DNA from: Rattus norvegicus
Taxonomy: Eukaryota > Chordata > Mammalia > Rodentia > Muridae
Direction of reading: 5' to 3'
Assembly (NCBI RefSeq): GCF_036323735.1
Contig: NC_086026.1
Location: 88,805,359 to 88,869,358 of the forward strand
Length of the DNA stretch: 64,000 nucleotides
A program made the translations under genes and the position numbers. The notes under the pieces were generated by a model, which was not told where the DNA came from, did no database searches, and was given only the letters and a program-made list of their open reading frames with translations. Of the stretch, positions 44,640 to 57,917 are shown piece by piece. The first letter of the stretch is position 1. Every line of letters starts with the position of its first letter.

Positions 44640-45225
44640 AAGAGATACACAGGGACTCTTACTTGGGTCCCATCTAAGGGGCCCACATCTCACTCCAAGT
44701 AAGGATCCCACGTTCATACTGACATCTCCATCCATCTCCATGGCCTGCCTGAGGACTATGTCTCCCTCCCAGGTACATGCTGGTCCCTCTTTCCAGGAAG
44801 AGGCCTATGTTTATGCCAGCCCCCAGATGGACCACATGAGAAATACTTGTCTCCAACTTGCCCTCTGCTTCCCTTCTACAGGGAGTGAACGAAGACTCAC
44901 TTAGCTAACCCCATTTGCCCCTGTCACCATCCCACAGACTTCACTCTCCAGGTAGGGGCTCCAGATTCACACCATTAACTCCATCCATGGCCTGCCTGAG
45001 AACTACATTTTCTTCTCGTGCTGATCAGTCCTTCCTCTCTATGTGGGGACTCCAGTCTTACACCACCAACTCCACTGACATCTGTGACTTGCCCGAGGAC
45101 CGTATGGACTGTGCTTCCTTAAAACCGCACACACTGTATTCCCAGGTTAGGGCTTCAGACTCCCATTGTACATGTGCCTACTGTTCAAGATGCCCGAGGA
45201 GAAGTCTTCAGCACTTCCGCCAGCC
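44640..45225 (+). repeat. Degenerate C-rich tandem repeat (units about 70-100 bp)
   Basis: About six diverged units start near 44,690, 44,791, 44,876, 44,948, 45,037 and 45,139. Each opens with a variant of tccaggtaggggctccagat. Four contain a variant of gcctgcctgaggac (44,743, 44,991, 45,087, 45,188); the last three of these are 96-101 bp apart. Not a microsatellite and not part of an L1 that I recognise. I see no consistent reading frame. Confidence 0.6.
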
Positions 45226-45604
45226 TCCCAAGAACTGGCTTTGAGGTTTTTCTAGCTCTGCAGAAGGTCTGCTCCTGGGCTTAAAAATGTCTCCTGGCAA
45301 GGGATGAGAGTTTCACAGTCACTTAGTCTCTGCACCTTGACTAGTTGCGGACCTCTGTGCTAATTGTCACTAGGGTTTGGTTAATCAAGGATTCACTCTG
45401 TATGGCCTTAGTGCACACATAGATAATTCAAATGTGAAGCTAATATCAATGCTTCAGACGAGATTTAACAATTCCTCTGTCCTTGAACAGCATTCACTTT
45501 TATTCAAATGTATATTTGAGAGTGTGAGGAAGACTTTGAAATTCAACTATGTAACTACTGGTATTCTTACTACTCTGAAAATTCTCATTAAGTAAACCTT
45601 AAAA
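45226..45604. other. Unique sequence
   Basis: Nothing recognised. Confidence 0.45.
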
Positions 45605-45975
45605 ATGAGAGTAAAATGTATATACAGGACTGAAGGACATTCTGTTAAATGAAAGAAACCACACATATGAAGACAAACACAGCATGTTCTCTTCTGTATC
45701 TGGATGTTAATGTTATCAAAGAGGGAATAGTGGTCAGAGGCTAAGAAGTGTATGGGAAGAGAGTAAGATTGGATGTCAAGGACAGTGTCATTGATAGCCC
45801 ATTAGGATGATCATAGTTTATAACATTTATTACGTAGTTCATAAACAACTAGAGGAATGACTTTCAATAATTTAATTTTGTAGAAATGATAGGTATTTAA
45901 GGAGGTAAAAATGCTGATTATTCAGAAGTCATTGCATACACACATTAAATTATCACACCAGACACTGGAAATATG
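45605..45975 (+). mobile_element. Ancient L1M 3' end
   Basis: ggacattctgttaaatgaaa, then aatagtggtcagaggctaag, then tttataacatttattacgta follow the ORF2-end and 3'UTR order of pre-rodent L1. Confidence 0.6.
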
Positions 45976-46596
45976 CACTAGTCACATCACACATCATAAA
46001 TATGCATTACTATTATATCTTAATTAAAACCCAAAAGATTAAATAATGACTCATAGATGGAAGCTAACAAAAGACATAGCCTAAAGGTCCAATAGGATGT
46101 TGAATATTCTAGGACTTGTTGGGTGTTTTCAGAAGAAATGCTTCATGTAGGGAGTATAGCCAATTAGAGAGAGGCTACGTGTATTGGTGGTTGGCAAAAT
46201 TTAAGAGTCAAGTCTGCTCAAGCCCACTGGAGCCCAGATAATGTCATTAAAATCCCCAGATGCTGGACATAGGAATGTAGGGGTTAGTGTTTGCTCAAAT
46301 TTTTCACTTTTGCTTCACTTTTGCTTTGGTATATTTCCTTGGACTGTCCTGATTTCTTTTGCATTACAACATTTTCTGTGTGACATTGTATGTTGGAAAC
46401 ATGTAAGTTGTATTTTAATCTTATAGGTTCTCACAGTTCAGAGTTTTTCTTGAGTCTCAGAAGAGTCTGAGCTTTTGAATTAGTGTTGAAACTTTTGAAA
46501 TATGATGCTTTTGAAGTTGGGCTGAATGCATTTTTCATTATAAAATGAACATGAAACTTTGGGGACTGGGGGTTGAATGTAATAATTTTAAAGTAA
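45976..46596. other. Unique AT-rich sequence
   Basis: No gene or repeat recognised. Confidence 0.45.
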
Positions 46597-46932
46597 TATG
46601 CTTAGGTGTTAAATTGATCAGGAGTGCTTGTGATTTTCGGCTTGCTAGGATGTAGAAGACACACATCTGGTGCCTGTGAGGGTGTGTTCAGAGAGGTTAA
46701 TGGAATTGGATCAGCCACCTTGAATGTGAATTATATTCTTGAGTAGACTGGGGGCTCAGAGTGAATGAAAGGCAGAAAATAAGCTGACCATCAGTATTCA
46801 TCTCCCTCAGCCTCCTAATTAGGATGTGGCCAGAAAATCCACAATCCTGCCGTCATGTCCGCACTAGGATGAATTGTACCAGCTCACCATAAGGCAAAAA
46901 TGAAGCCATCCTGTTAGGTATTTTCTCACAGT
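46597..46932 (+). mobile_element. Rodent DNA-transposon-like repeat (URR1-like), older copy
   Basis: tagaagacacacatctggtg, then gtgttcagagaggttaatgg, then aggtattttctcacagtaat follow a common non-autonomous rodent repeat that I recall as hAT-type (URR1-like). The name is unchecked. Diverged. Confidence 0.5.
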
Positions 46933-47077
46933 AATGAGGAAAGCACCAAATACAGGAAGCAACTCATTCATCAAGGGATCTACTTTTGTATATATATGCT
47001 CACTCATGCCTGATAAATTCTACACTATTGATTAATTTTCAAATATGGATGTGAGGCATCAAAGAAACTCAAGTTCA

Positions 47078-47288
47078 TCTAGGGTAATTCAGGCATTTGG
47101 GCTAATAGCCACTTATCAATGAGTGCATACCATGTGTGTCTTTCTGTGATTGGGTTATCATCCCTCAGGATGATATTTTCCAGTTCCATCCATTTGCCTA
47201 AGAATTTCATAAAGTCATTGTTTTTGATAGCTGAGTAGTATTCCATTGTGTAGATGTACCACATTTTCTGTATCCATTCCTCTGTTGA
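47078..47288 (-). mobile_element. Internal L1 fragment, ORF2 3' end without tail
   Basis: 211 bp of the end of ORF2 and the first part of the 3'UTR, close to young L1 (compare 19,790-20,000). It starts and stops inside L1 with no 3'UTR end and no A-tail on either side, so it is not a standard truncated insertion. Confidence 0.9.
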
Positions 47289-47435
47289 TTTAGTTTTACC
47301 TGGGGTCTCTGCCTGAGGGATGCAGGAGATGGCTGGTGTTCTTGAAATAAGATTAAGGGAGGGAATAAAATTGATTATGTGGTGCTAACAGATGACTATA
47401 ATTTCAGCACTTGGTTTTTGAATGGCTAGAGGAAG

Positions 47436-47448
47436 TGTGTGTGTGTGT

Positions 47449-47536
<88 letters not shown>
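47436..47536. repeat. (GT)n(GA)n compound microsatellite
   Basis: GT repeats with one AT interruption, then about 28 GA units. Confidence 0.97.
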
Positions 47537-47537
<1 letters not shown>

Positions 47538-48486
47538 TCAAAGATGACTTCAAGGTTTGTGAAATTCATAATGCATAGGACTGAGGCTTAGTGATTGGGA
47601 GGGTGAGTTAGGAGATGAGGTTCTGAATTGAACTTCTCTGCTGCTTGAGAATAGCAGTACTGATAAATAAATAAAAACTTTATTTTCCCTGAAAACATTT
47701 TGTGAAATAAAGTGAATTCTGAATTGTAGTAGTTTTGCATCTCAAAATAAAAGCACGCCTATATGTTTATCTCTCAAAATTCACTTCTTTGTGCCTATTC
47801 TTATCTCCAAAACAAAAGACAAAAGGAGAGATTATACTGACCTAATCTGAGACAGATCCCAGTGGCATAGCTTATGAGATTGAGCAACAGAATTAGTAAT
47901 GCAGCATTGGCAGTCAAAATGCAGAGATAACATGTCTACGGTGTGCTTAGTCATAAATGGGGCATCTTTATTATACCTCTTACCTGCATGACTCAAGGAC
48001 CACCTTGGAGTAAGGGATAGAATACTGTATGGTCACAGTCTGGAGAGGATATGGCTTAAACAGAACCTTCTGGACATGGAAAGCTCATGAACTCAGGGCA
48101 GCTGTGGTTCCTGCCCGAGCCCATCCCGAAATCAAGCCAGTCAACACTAATCTGGATCAGAGAAGAGCTCACCACTCCCTATCTCTAAGGTGAGGGGCTA
48201 TCGACAGTTGCTGGCTATTTGGGAAGGAGAGTCTATCTGTTTTCCTGAGGGTGTGACCCCATGGCTAGTGAATGGCTGCAAACCCACGAAAATATATGCA
48301 GCTTTGTTTGGAATGTGAGGGACAGGAAGGGTGGGAGGAAAATTTAGGAGGAGTTAGGAGTAGGGTGTGAATAAAATAAAGAACATTGAATATATATACA
48401 TATATATACACACATAATATATACATATATATATGCCAAAGAATTGATAGAATAATTATAAGAATAATGTAGCATTGGATGATTGT
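47537..48486. other. Unique sequence
   Basis: Ends in an AT/AC-rich patch at 48,390-48,437; no gene seen. Confidence 0.45.
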
Positions 48487-48885
48487 ACTGACTGGTTTTG
48501 TGTGTCAACCTAACACAAGCTGGAGTTATCACAGAGAAAGGAGCTTCAGTTGGGGAAATTCCTCCATGAGATTCAGCTGTAAGACATTTTCTTAATTAGT
48601 GAAAGGGTGGGGAGGGCCCAGCCCATTGTGGGTGGTGCCATCCCTGGGCTGGTAGTCCTGGGTTCTATAAGAAAGCAAGTTGAGCAAGCCCAGCAAAGCA
48701 AGCCAGTAAGTAACATCGTTTTATGGCCTCTACGTCAGCTCCTGCTTCCTGACCTGTTTGAGTTCCAGTCCTGACTTTCTTTGGTGATGAACAGCGATGT
48801 AGAAGTGTAAGCTGAATAAACCCTTCCTCCCCAACTCTTCTTGGTCATGATGTTTGTGCAGGGATAGAAATCCTGACTACCACAG
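48487..48885 (+). mobile_element. Rodent DNA-transposon-like repeat (URR1-like)
   Basis: Starts tgactggttttgtgtgtcaa, passes through gagggcccagcccattgtgg and ctgggttctataagaaagca, and ends tcctgactaccacagt. A well-preserved member of a very common rodent non-autonomous repeat; the family name is from memory. Confidence 0.7.
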
Positions 48886-51800
48886 TGATGGTGTAAAGTA
48901 AACAGATCCATAGATTTGTAGTTGTGAATGTGAGTAACTGACTAAATAAAGTGGAATGAGTGCACACATCTTTCTTATAGAAAGATTCAAAATAATATAC
49001 CATATGATCTCCAAAGGAACCATAGAGCAAACTCCACTCCTTAGCTTTAAATAGTCAAGGGACAGTAATTTATTTCTAAAGTGTAGTGTCTAAAGAAGAG
49101 GAAAATTGTTACTTTGCAGTAAGAATCATGACACAATTGAACGTATCCATGTGATTGGGTTACTATGACCACTCATGAGTCATGCACTTCTGAGAGATCT
49201 GTTGAGAGGGATATTTTCCTTTTAGGACAAAGAGTCTCACAGATACATAAGTATAACAAGTCTGTGCAAAGTAGGATCCTGCATTGGCTACTGAGACAGA
49301 AATACACCATCAAAGTAAAAACTGGTGCAGTCTGAATGAAGTCTGAGGTGTAGCTAACAGAAACATAGGTATGTGGTTCTAAGTTTTAAGACCATGCCCT
49401 AGTAAAGTCAGATGATGCACCTGCTATGTAGGAATCACCTGTACTGTCTTTGTACTTCTGCAAATCAAGCCAAAATTATTCTAAAATGTTAGGTAACACC
49501 AGCAACATTTTAGCTTAAAGTTTCCATTAAATGTTGCCCACCTTTGTGTATGTTCAGAAACCTTCTTGGCTATGTAGTCAGAGCATCATTTATGCATATA
49601 GCAGCATTTTTGTGCTTACTTTTATTCAGCTATGAATACACCTGTTTTAATTGACAACTCTTTTGAGCACTGAGGAGCTCACTGCCCAGAAACTTTAGCA
49701 AATGGAAAGCCAGTGCCCACACGCAAGTTAATTCCATACAGCGATGAATATATACTATTGTTCCAGAGCTCAAGAAGAGGTGGCTGCAATCAGTGTGATT
49801 GTGACGAGATGGCTCTGGGTTTGTAGCATCAGTGAAGGAAGAAGTTTCAGATCAAAGAGCTTAATTCCTTCCAAACCCTCCAGACCGCACACAGATTGGG
49901 TGTGGCCTCTGGGGATGATTCAACAGTAAAGTCATCTTCAGGACCAATAGCAACCTCTTGTTCTATTTAAATTACCTTGGCGAGTGTCACTCTATAGAAT
50001 GAGTAAGAATTTTTATGAAAGTAAAGTGGCTATTTAATATTTAATATTTAATAATTCTGTAATGCTTGGATGTTCATCAAGATCAGTTTGTTATTCTTGG
50101 GAAGAAAGAACAAGAAAGAATTAAGGAAATTCACTAACATTGAACTTTTTCTTTTTTTTTTTTAACCTATCAGTAGCACCATTGACGTGGGGCATTTACA
50201 TCCTTAACACTAATCCAGACTGATATTATGAAGCTGCTCTTCCAGTTTTCAATGTCTAAATAATTCTAGAATGACTCAAGTTTTGTTTGTATTCCCAGAT
50301 TTTCTCAGTCAATTCCCTAGGCTTTCAGACTGTGACAAAGATGCCTATCCAATTAGAAAATTCAATGAAAAAAAAATAAAACCCCTCAGAACACATCCAT
50401 CTTGCTGTTGGGTGGTGTGGTGATAAAATGGCTGATGGTTGATGATGGATTTTCCTCCATTCCACTGAAGCTATGCGCAGCCACAGTCCTTCATTTTGCC
50501 AAACAGAAGTTTGGAAACTTTTTAAACTAACAAATTATTTGCCAGCATCATAATAACGTTGAGCTTCTAGATAATTGTAGAAAAGTTACCTTCCATCTTC
50601 CTTATATCTGGAAACATTTTTGATAATTTATTCTTTTGATTTTAGGTTTAATGATTTCACACTGATTTGATAGTCATATATTTAGTATATCTAATCACAT
50701 ATATTAGGATTATAAAATATAGCTAGTCATGAATTAAGCTAGACTTCTTGAGCTAGACTGATAAACTTTTAAATACATAGAAATTACAGCATATAGAATG
50801 CTTTTCATGTGATAAAATGAACCACTAAACCCAGCAAAGATAATTATTTGTAGATTCTGATCTTCAGATTCAAACAGGTTCCTGCTAAAAATGTTAAAAT
50901 TGGTAGTTTTGGTTTCTGATTTTATTTGCACATTTTCTCAGAAGATTACAAAATCCAAGCTAGTAAAACTTACTATAACTTTGTTTTGAGAAAAACTTTT
51001 TTGATGGAAAACATCTTATATGCAGAATAGTAATCGACATCCCTAGGATATGTTTAGGCAGTTTTTACTCTTATTTTTTCATTGGTTTCTCTTGGATTAT
51101 GAGCTTTCTAATCTGATCCTCAACACTTATACTCTTTCATTTTGAAGCTAGAGAGATCTTTTTTAACATCTATGCTCCCTGAAGGAAAATCCTGCTGAGC
51201 TAGCATTTTCCTGATGATCTTTTTGGGAAAAGCCACACAATTTAATCCAGTCGAACTACTGTGGCACAACTTTGGGATAAGAATAAAAAGAAGAGATAGA
51301 ATGGAAATTTCCAAGAATTTATTAGCAATAAAAGGTTTTAACTAGGACTTTTTCCAGTTATTTGTTTCCTGGTTGTTGAAATTGTCTAACAGAATTCTGT
51401 GGAAAATGGTCAGTAGCTTGTGTTCAAGGGATCTGGAGCAGGGGCAGGGGCTACTCTTTTTTTTCTTATTTTCTCTCTTTTTTTGTTTGTCTCATTTGTA
51501 ACCTTTAGTCAAAATTCTCACCTCGACTTTAACTATGAGTCTCTTTTAGATTGAATATTTCATCTTGTAGCTGCATTCTTTTGACGATTGGAGCCTTTTA
51601 AGCATTTTAAAGCAGAAATTTAAAGTGTACAATAAGTTGTTAGTTTCATGTCAGCAAGAAAATGCCTCTAAGTGTTTCAGGCATTAGTCTCTATCATATC
51701 TAAATACACTGCAGATTTTTCTGGATAGGCTAAGATAAAAATCTACCTTGGCCGTTGCATAGTCGTGTCTGAGAATGTCATAAGCAAGTGTCTCAGTTCC

Positions 51801-52207
51801 TACTCCTTGGGATTATGAGTAAGAAGATACAGAAGGAGTCACTTCATCAGCCAAAAGACTGAAAATGTTCTGAGTATTGGGTAAATAGCAAATGTCATTA
51901 GAATTTCTCAGAATATCTAATGGAATTTACACATTGTAATTTTCAGATTAATGTGAATGTTCCGAACACATATTTAGAGAACAGAAACCTAAAAGTAAAA
52001 ACAAAAATTCTAGGGGGAGTAAAACTTTCAGAGGCAATATCAGTGTTGTAGACCTGAGGCTGACATTTTTTCATTTCACTCTTTCACAGTTTTATGTATT
52101 AAAGAACCCAGAAAAAAATACTTTGGGGAGTAATTTAATTTTTTTATCTTTTATTTCAAAGTAAAATAAGTAGCTTTTGTATTGCTAGCTCTGATTTATG
52201 GCTGTTT
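48886..52207. other. Long unique AT-rich tract
   Basis: 3.3 kb without recognisable genes, SINEs or young L1. Short T- and A-runs only (50,150-50,163). Confidence 0.45.
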
Positions 52208-52690
52208 TGCAAACAGACTTTCCAAATTTTTTTTATTCATTGAAAATTCAAAAAATGTGTACAATGTATCATGATCAAATCCACCCCAACTCCCTCCCTC
52301 AAGTCCTTCTGCGCTTTCTATGTGGACACGCCTGCCTTTTACCTTCCTATCCTCTTTGTTAAATGTCCTTATTATAACCCATTAAGCCCATATGAGCATA
52401 GAAGTGAAGCCACACTCCCAAGGAAAAATAGCCGTCCCCCTTAGCAGCCATCAATTGCCAAGCATGCCTCAGCAAGGTTGGGTCCGCGCTAGACTCTTCC
52501 CCCTCCACATTGCAGTCTTAACAGCTTATATAGCTGACCGCTGATGCTGACTTCTTGTATTCAACAGTCATGACGTACCCATTGAACAAGATTTCACAGC
52601 GCTTCTCCCTGTCCTCCAGGTCTTGCATTCTTCCCTCCCACTCTTCGGTGTTCTCTGAGTCTTAGGATAGATCGAAACAGATGTAATGTC
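52208..52690 (-). mobile_element. Old rodent L1 3'UTR fragment
   Basis: T-rich start, gtatcatgatcaaatccacc, then a CCTCC-rich part, then atttcacagcgcttctccct and gtcttgcattcttccctccc follow an older Lx-type 3'UTR on the minus strand. Strongly decayed. Confidence 0.5.
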
Positions 52691-55324
52691 TGCCACTGAG
52701 CACTGACAGCACCTACAACCACTCTGCTTAAGCACTAACCCCTACACAAAGAAGTGCCTCTGGCTTTTAAAGAAAAAAAAAGCCAATACCTTTATTTTTT
52801 TTAAGTATATAATCTCTCTGGCTATAGCATTTTAAATCCATCCAATCATTACTTTCAACATAGAGCTCAAAAGACAGATTTGCCTGACATTCATCTTATT
52901 AATATGAATACAATGAGGAAGCAAATTGGCATTTATGTGAAGTAGAAACAGAATGCTGAATAACTCGTCTCTAGTCAAAGGTTACTTCTAGACTCGTTTG
53001 CTTAAAAATCAGCACTAATCTGGGACAGTAGGATGACTCAAGGCATTAGCTTCTTCACCATCAATATGAAGATTGTTGTCGGGTTGACTCAGTGCTTTCT
53101 ATTCCTTTCTTCTGAGACAGGTGAAGGAGATTGGGAGGAGGAGCAAAGGGTCATGGAGTCTAGTACTTTCGTCTAGGTATCATTAGCTTCCTCAGTGACC
53201 CCAGATTGAACTTCTGATGTAGCCAAGTCTCTCCAAAGACTTTTAGTCACAAAGGGAAATGAAATGAGGGTACATGAGTCACTGGACATTCTTTAAAGTT
53301 CCTTGCAAAACACTTTCCTAAGGGGCAAGCGGCAGTATCATTCTTGTCTTGAAAGAACATAGCACACATAGTTGAATAACATGAAGAAACCATAATAGGG
53401 ATGGTGCAGACATTTAAATTCCATCCAATATGGTCTATTTGGTAGCTAAGACCAGCGCAGCAAAAGAGAACTTCTGCCCTTTGCTGGAAACTTCTTATGA
53501 AAAGCTTCCAGGAGCTTAAATCCTTTGTACTGGAGCACAGAGGCTAACTGCCACCTTGAAGTAGCATTTTCTATTGTGGAATTAGTTGGAAGAAGATGAC
53601 CCTTTGAGTTGAGGGCCAGAAACTTTCTCCCAGAAAAGATTTGCAAAAGTTGGGTCAGAGTGTAGTAGAATTTATTGGAAATGCTTCATCAAATCCTTGG
53701 TAAGTCAAGCCAAGCTGCTCCCTTTATTTCTCTGAAGGAATAGCCCTCAAAGGAGAGGCAATCTGGTGCAGTTCAGGAATGTCTCTTTTGAACCAGCTCA
53801 GAACATACTGTGCAGGACATTCAACGAGAAGCTTCCTATTAAAAAATTGTCTCTTTTAGCTGATGTAATTATTTATTGTGACTTACCTAACAAGTGCTAG
53901 AATATAATAAAATTGTCAGAATATCACAAATTAAACAACTATATTAACTTCTGATCATTTGTGTGCAAAGTAAAGACATATTCTCAAAGATACAGATATA
54001 GATAAAGCTGAAAAATGTTTTGGTTAAAGACATAGAATAGACACTTTTTAAATTAGCAGACAATATCTGTTTGGATTTCCAGTTGTATTAATGTATAAAA
54101 TCAGAGTGTCTGTATTACAAGAAAGGAGTATTAGACTTTAGAGTAAGATCATATCCATGATAGCTAAATTTTAAATGAAAAGAGGAAAATCAAAGCTTGT
54201 CTTTTTTCATATAAAATAAGCCTCTTAGCACCATTGTTTATATTTAGAAAATGTGAAAACTATTTAAAAATGAATTTAATTAAATTTTGATCAAATTTAA
54301 TATTGAATCTTTTTCATACCAGATAGCTGTTGGCTATGAAATTAATGGAGTTTGAACTTCAATCTTTCAAAAATGTATAAGGTTTTTATATAGTTTCAAT
54401 TATATTAATATATATTTGATAGTATAATATTGAATATATGTATAACATCTAGATTGAGGAAGTAGCTTATTTGCATAATTCAGTAAAAACCGAATGGTAT
54501 GTATCTGTTTACCTTTTGGAGTACATTTTTAGCTATACCTTCACTTATTACTAAGTAACTTTAAAGTGCTATGACATTAACTGAAATATTGTCATTTTTG
54601 GAAATAGAAATTCTATAGATCACCTAATTATTGTAATTTGATTTGCAAAACAATAGAAATTGTCCGTTAATGTTGTTGACTAGAGCATACCAGAATTGGG
54701 CTTGGAAAACCCATGAACTGATTCTTGACTCTAAATAATTGAGATAAATAGCATCATAGGTGCTATAATTAATTTTACAGGGTACCACTAGAGAATAGGC
54801 ATGAGAGAGCAGTGTTTACTGTAGCTGGGACTTTATTGGTAAATAAAGAGACGTGTCTGATACAAGGTAATAATTAACATTTGAAAGCTGAATTCAATTA
54901 TTTGTCTTCTGGCCCAAAGTTAAATTTAAATAAATCTTTCTGACAGAAGCAGCATTCATATCTATACTTTGGCCATTTCTGACTGGCCTCCTTTGATGAC
55001 TTTCCCTGATGATTCTTCATTTTATGACTATTGATCAAACACTAATCATTTCATTACTGACATATTTTATTCATCATCTGTCTCAGTTGTTTTCGTACTT
55101 GAATATTCATCTGGGTGGGTTATTAAACACGGTTGTCTCTGGGTCAGCCAGTCTGGAGTAGAGAAGACAGTTTTCACTTTGAACAAATTTTCAGTCATGC
55201 TAATGTTAAGGACCTGTTTCAATTAGCCCAGGCTATTGTATTATTGCTACTATATACAACAGACACTCGTTTCTAACAGTTCCTGTAAGGAAGGTCTAAG
55301 GATGCCAGATGTATAAAATAATTC
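52691..55324. other. Long unique AT-rich tract
   Basis: No gene, SINE or L1 recognised; AT-rich from 53,850 to 54,660. Confidence 0.45.
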
Positions 55325-55337
55325 TAATTCTTCTTCC

Positions 55338-55372
<35 letters not shown>

Positions 55373-55668
55373 CTCCTCCTCCTCCTCCTCCTCCTCCTCT
55401 TCCTCCTCCTCCTCCTCCTCCTCCTCCTCCTCCTCCTCTTCTTCTTCTTCTTCTTCTTCTTCTTCTTCTTCTTCTTCTTCTTCTTCTTCTTCTTCTTCTT
55501 CTTCTTCTTCTTCTTCTTCTTCCTCCCCCTCCTTCACCGTCCCCCTCCTCCCCCTCCCCCTCCTCCTCCTCCTTCACCCTCCTCCCCCTCCCCCTCCTCC
55601 CCCTCCTCCTCCTTCACCCTCCTCCCCCTCCCCCTCCTCCCCCTCCTCCTACTCCTCCTCTCCCCCCA
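55325..55668. repeat. (TTC)n/(TCC)n pyrimidine tract, about 340 bp
   Basis: Almost pure pyrimidine: mixed TTC/TCC (55,325-55,436), about 28 TTC units (55,437-55,521), then longer CCCCTCCTCC-type units with a repeated ccttcac interruption (about 55,522-55,668). The polyglutamate and polyproline/leucine frames across it are artefacts. Confidence 0.97.
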
Positions 55669-55684
55669 TCTGGGTGAAATTATT

Positions 55685-55910
55685 GTTAGGACGCTCATCT
55701 CAGTTCATGATGCCCATTATCTTCATGTTTCTCCACATGGTGGGAAAGGGTAGTTTGCCCATTGGTTACTTCTTATAAGTATGCCAATCCTCAAAATAAG
55801 GGCTCTATCCTAAGGACCTGACTACTCTCAAATGTCCTACCTTCCAATTCCATCAACTGGGATTAGTGTTTTAGCATGTGAATTGGAATGGAGCACACAG
55901 ATATATGCAT
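55685..55910. mobile_element. Ancient MaLR-like LTR fragment
   Basis: gtttctccacatggtgggaa, then cccattggttacttcttata, then ctatcctaaggacctgacta follow an old mammalian LTR-type repeat (MLT1/MST group likely). Very decayed. Confidence 0.4.
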
Positions 55911-57284
55911 CCAGAAATGTGTTAAAAAATAAAGGTTTATTTGATTTCTAATTGAGTCAAAATTGGTTGACAATAAGGAACCTGCATTTTCATGTCTCCC
56001 CATCAATTCTGCATATCAGTGATATTTGAACACCACTGATGTCCATATCTCTAGTTTTACAAATAATAAAACTAAGATGCAAAAAGTCACGAGTTATTTG
56101 TGGAAAATATGCAATGTATAAGAAACAGATCAAGCTTTCTTTCTCCTGCCTTGTCTCCCTTCAATAAATCACAACAAGTCACATTCTGAGTACAGCCAAT
56201 ATTATCATCATAACTTTCAATGTTCTCTTTCTTTGTAAGTTATTTTCTTAATTCTTGGATATATTTAGTGAAGTCCCAGATCATTAAATGGGGGAAAAAC
56301 TTTTTACTATGTTGGGGATGGACAGGCTTACAATAGAACAAAACTCATCCCACTTTTCAAGAAATTTTTAAACTTGTAGAAGCTATCAAATTCCCACACA
56401 TGGCAAAAATACACCCGCATAGTGGTAATAAAAGGCAGAGTTATAGTTAAGTGTCACTGAAAAAGCACAAAAGAACAGAGGAGGGCTTTGGAATGATTAA
56501 ACAAATATATACCTGGTAGACAGATACTGGTCTACTTGCCAAGCCCTTTCTTCTTTATTTTCCAATTAAAAGTAATAAAACTATTTTATTGAATTTCAGG
56601 AAGTTGGTACTTTTTAAAAATTCTATATCTTCTGCACACAGATTAGCATTCTGTTTACTCTAGAAGCACAAAACCTTGGACTTTACCATTGTCCCTTCTC
56701 TCCTGTGTCACACAGCATAGAAAACCCAAGTCCTGATGCTTCCCTAAGCCCTTCTGAACTGCTACAGCTACTCTGTGACCATCCCTAAGCAAAGGACAAG
56801 GAAGTAGGGTGGAGTATTTACAGAGACCAGCTGCTGACTGTGAACTCATTCCGCAATGTGGGGAATATCTATACAAGTTATGCCACATGCATTCTGGAAT
56901 ACACTGTACCCAGAACACAGGTGAGTTTCTCTTTGTGTTCTGTATGGCTCAAGCCAAAGCTGATGATATTATCTAGTCCCTGAGGGAGCTCAGAAGTTTG
57001 GTAAAGGTCAAAGGGAGACTCCTTAAGCATTCAACACTGAGGTGCGAGAGGACCTGGGAACTTCTGCAAGTTACTTGTGGTGTCAGGGTCATACGTCCCC
57101 CATGTCAGACATCTGTCCGGATAAAGCACATGAGCCCACTTCTGGTGTGTGTAGTGGCTTCTGGAAACTCAAATGAATACAAAACTAAATCATTGCCTTA
57201 AACACTGGGAAGAAACCTGGGTACAGCACTATGTTAATCTATGGTTTAGTTTCTGCTGTCTCTTTAACAGTTTTACATTCTTTT
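55911..57284. other. Unique sequence
   Basis: A weak MIR-like block at 56,050-56,130 is not called. No gene seen. Confidence 0.4.
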
Positions 57285-57800
57285 TTTTAAAAAAAATACA
57301 AATTATTGTATTTTATTTGACTCCCATTGCAGTCCTCCCTTCAAACTTCTCCATCCAACCATCCTCCTCTTCACCTCTGAGATGGTGCCCTCTCTCCTCA
57401 TCCCCCTTCCCTGGGGCATCTCTATAGGATTAGGTACATCCTATCCAGCTGAGGTCAGACAATGAAGTCCTCTGCTACAAATCTTTGGAAGTTCCCAAGG
57501 GTCTGGGTGAGTGGACACTGTTGGTTTTTCCTATGGGATTTCCACACGCTTTAGCTCCTGCAATCCTTCTCCTAACTCTTCCAATAGGGGTCCCAACCTC
57601 AATTCAGTGTTTGACTATAATTATCTGCATCTGTCTCAGTCAGTTGCTGGTAGAGTCTCTCAGAGGACAGCCATGTTAGGTTCCTGTTTGCAAGCACAAC
57701 ATGGCTTCAGGAATAGTGTCAGGGTTTGGTAACTGCTCATAGTATGGGCTCCAAGTTAGGCCGGTGTCTGGACAGCCTTTCCTTCAGTCTCTGTTTTACG
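57285..57800 (-). mobile_element. Lx-type L1 3'UTR
   Basis: The T/A-rich tail near 57,280-57,305 is followed by a CCTCC-rich tract, tgggatttccacacgcttta, and ctgtctcagtcagttgctgg up to cttcagtctctgttttac. This is a whole 3'UTR in minus orientation without an ORF2 part. Moderately diverged. Confidence 0.75.
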
Positions 57801-57917
57801 TTTTTATGAACCAAAGCAACAGCAAGACTGACACAGCAGCAAGGAGGAAAGACGACTGTGGGCCTGTGGCTTCACTGGCACACGAAACTCACTTGAGACT
57901 GAGAAGGGGGTCTTAAA

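Noticed and set aside
53446..53646. Minus-strand frame that looked like a degenerate retroviral or pseudogene segment
   Set aside because: Too short, with no supporting motif or flanking LTR.
55250..55677. Open frames of polyglutamate, poly-Arg/Gly and polyproline/leucine
   Set aside because: They are translations of the TTC/TCC microsatellite in different frames.
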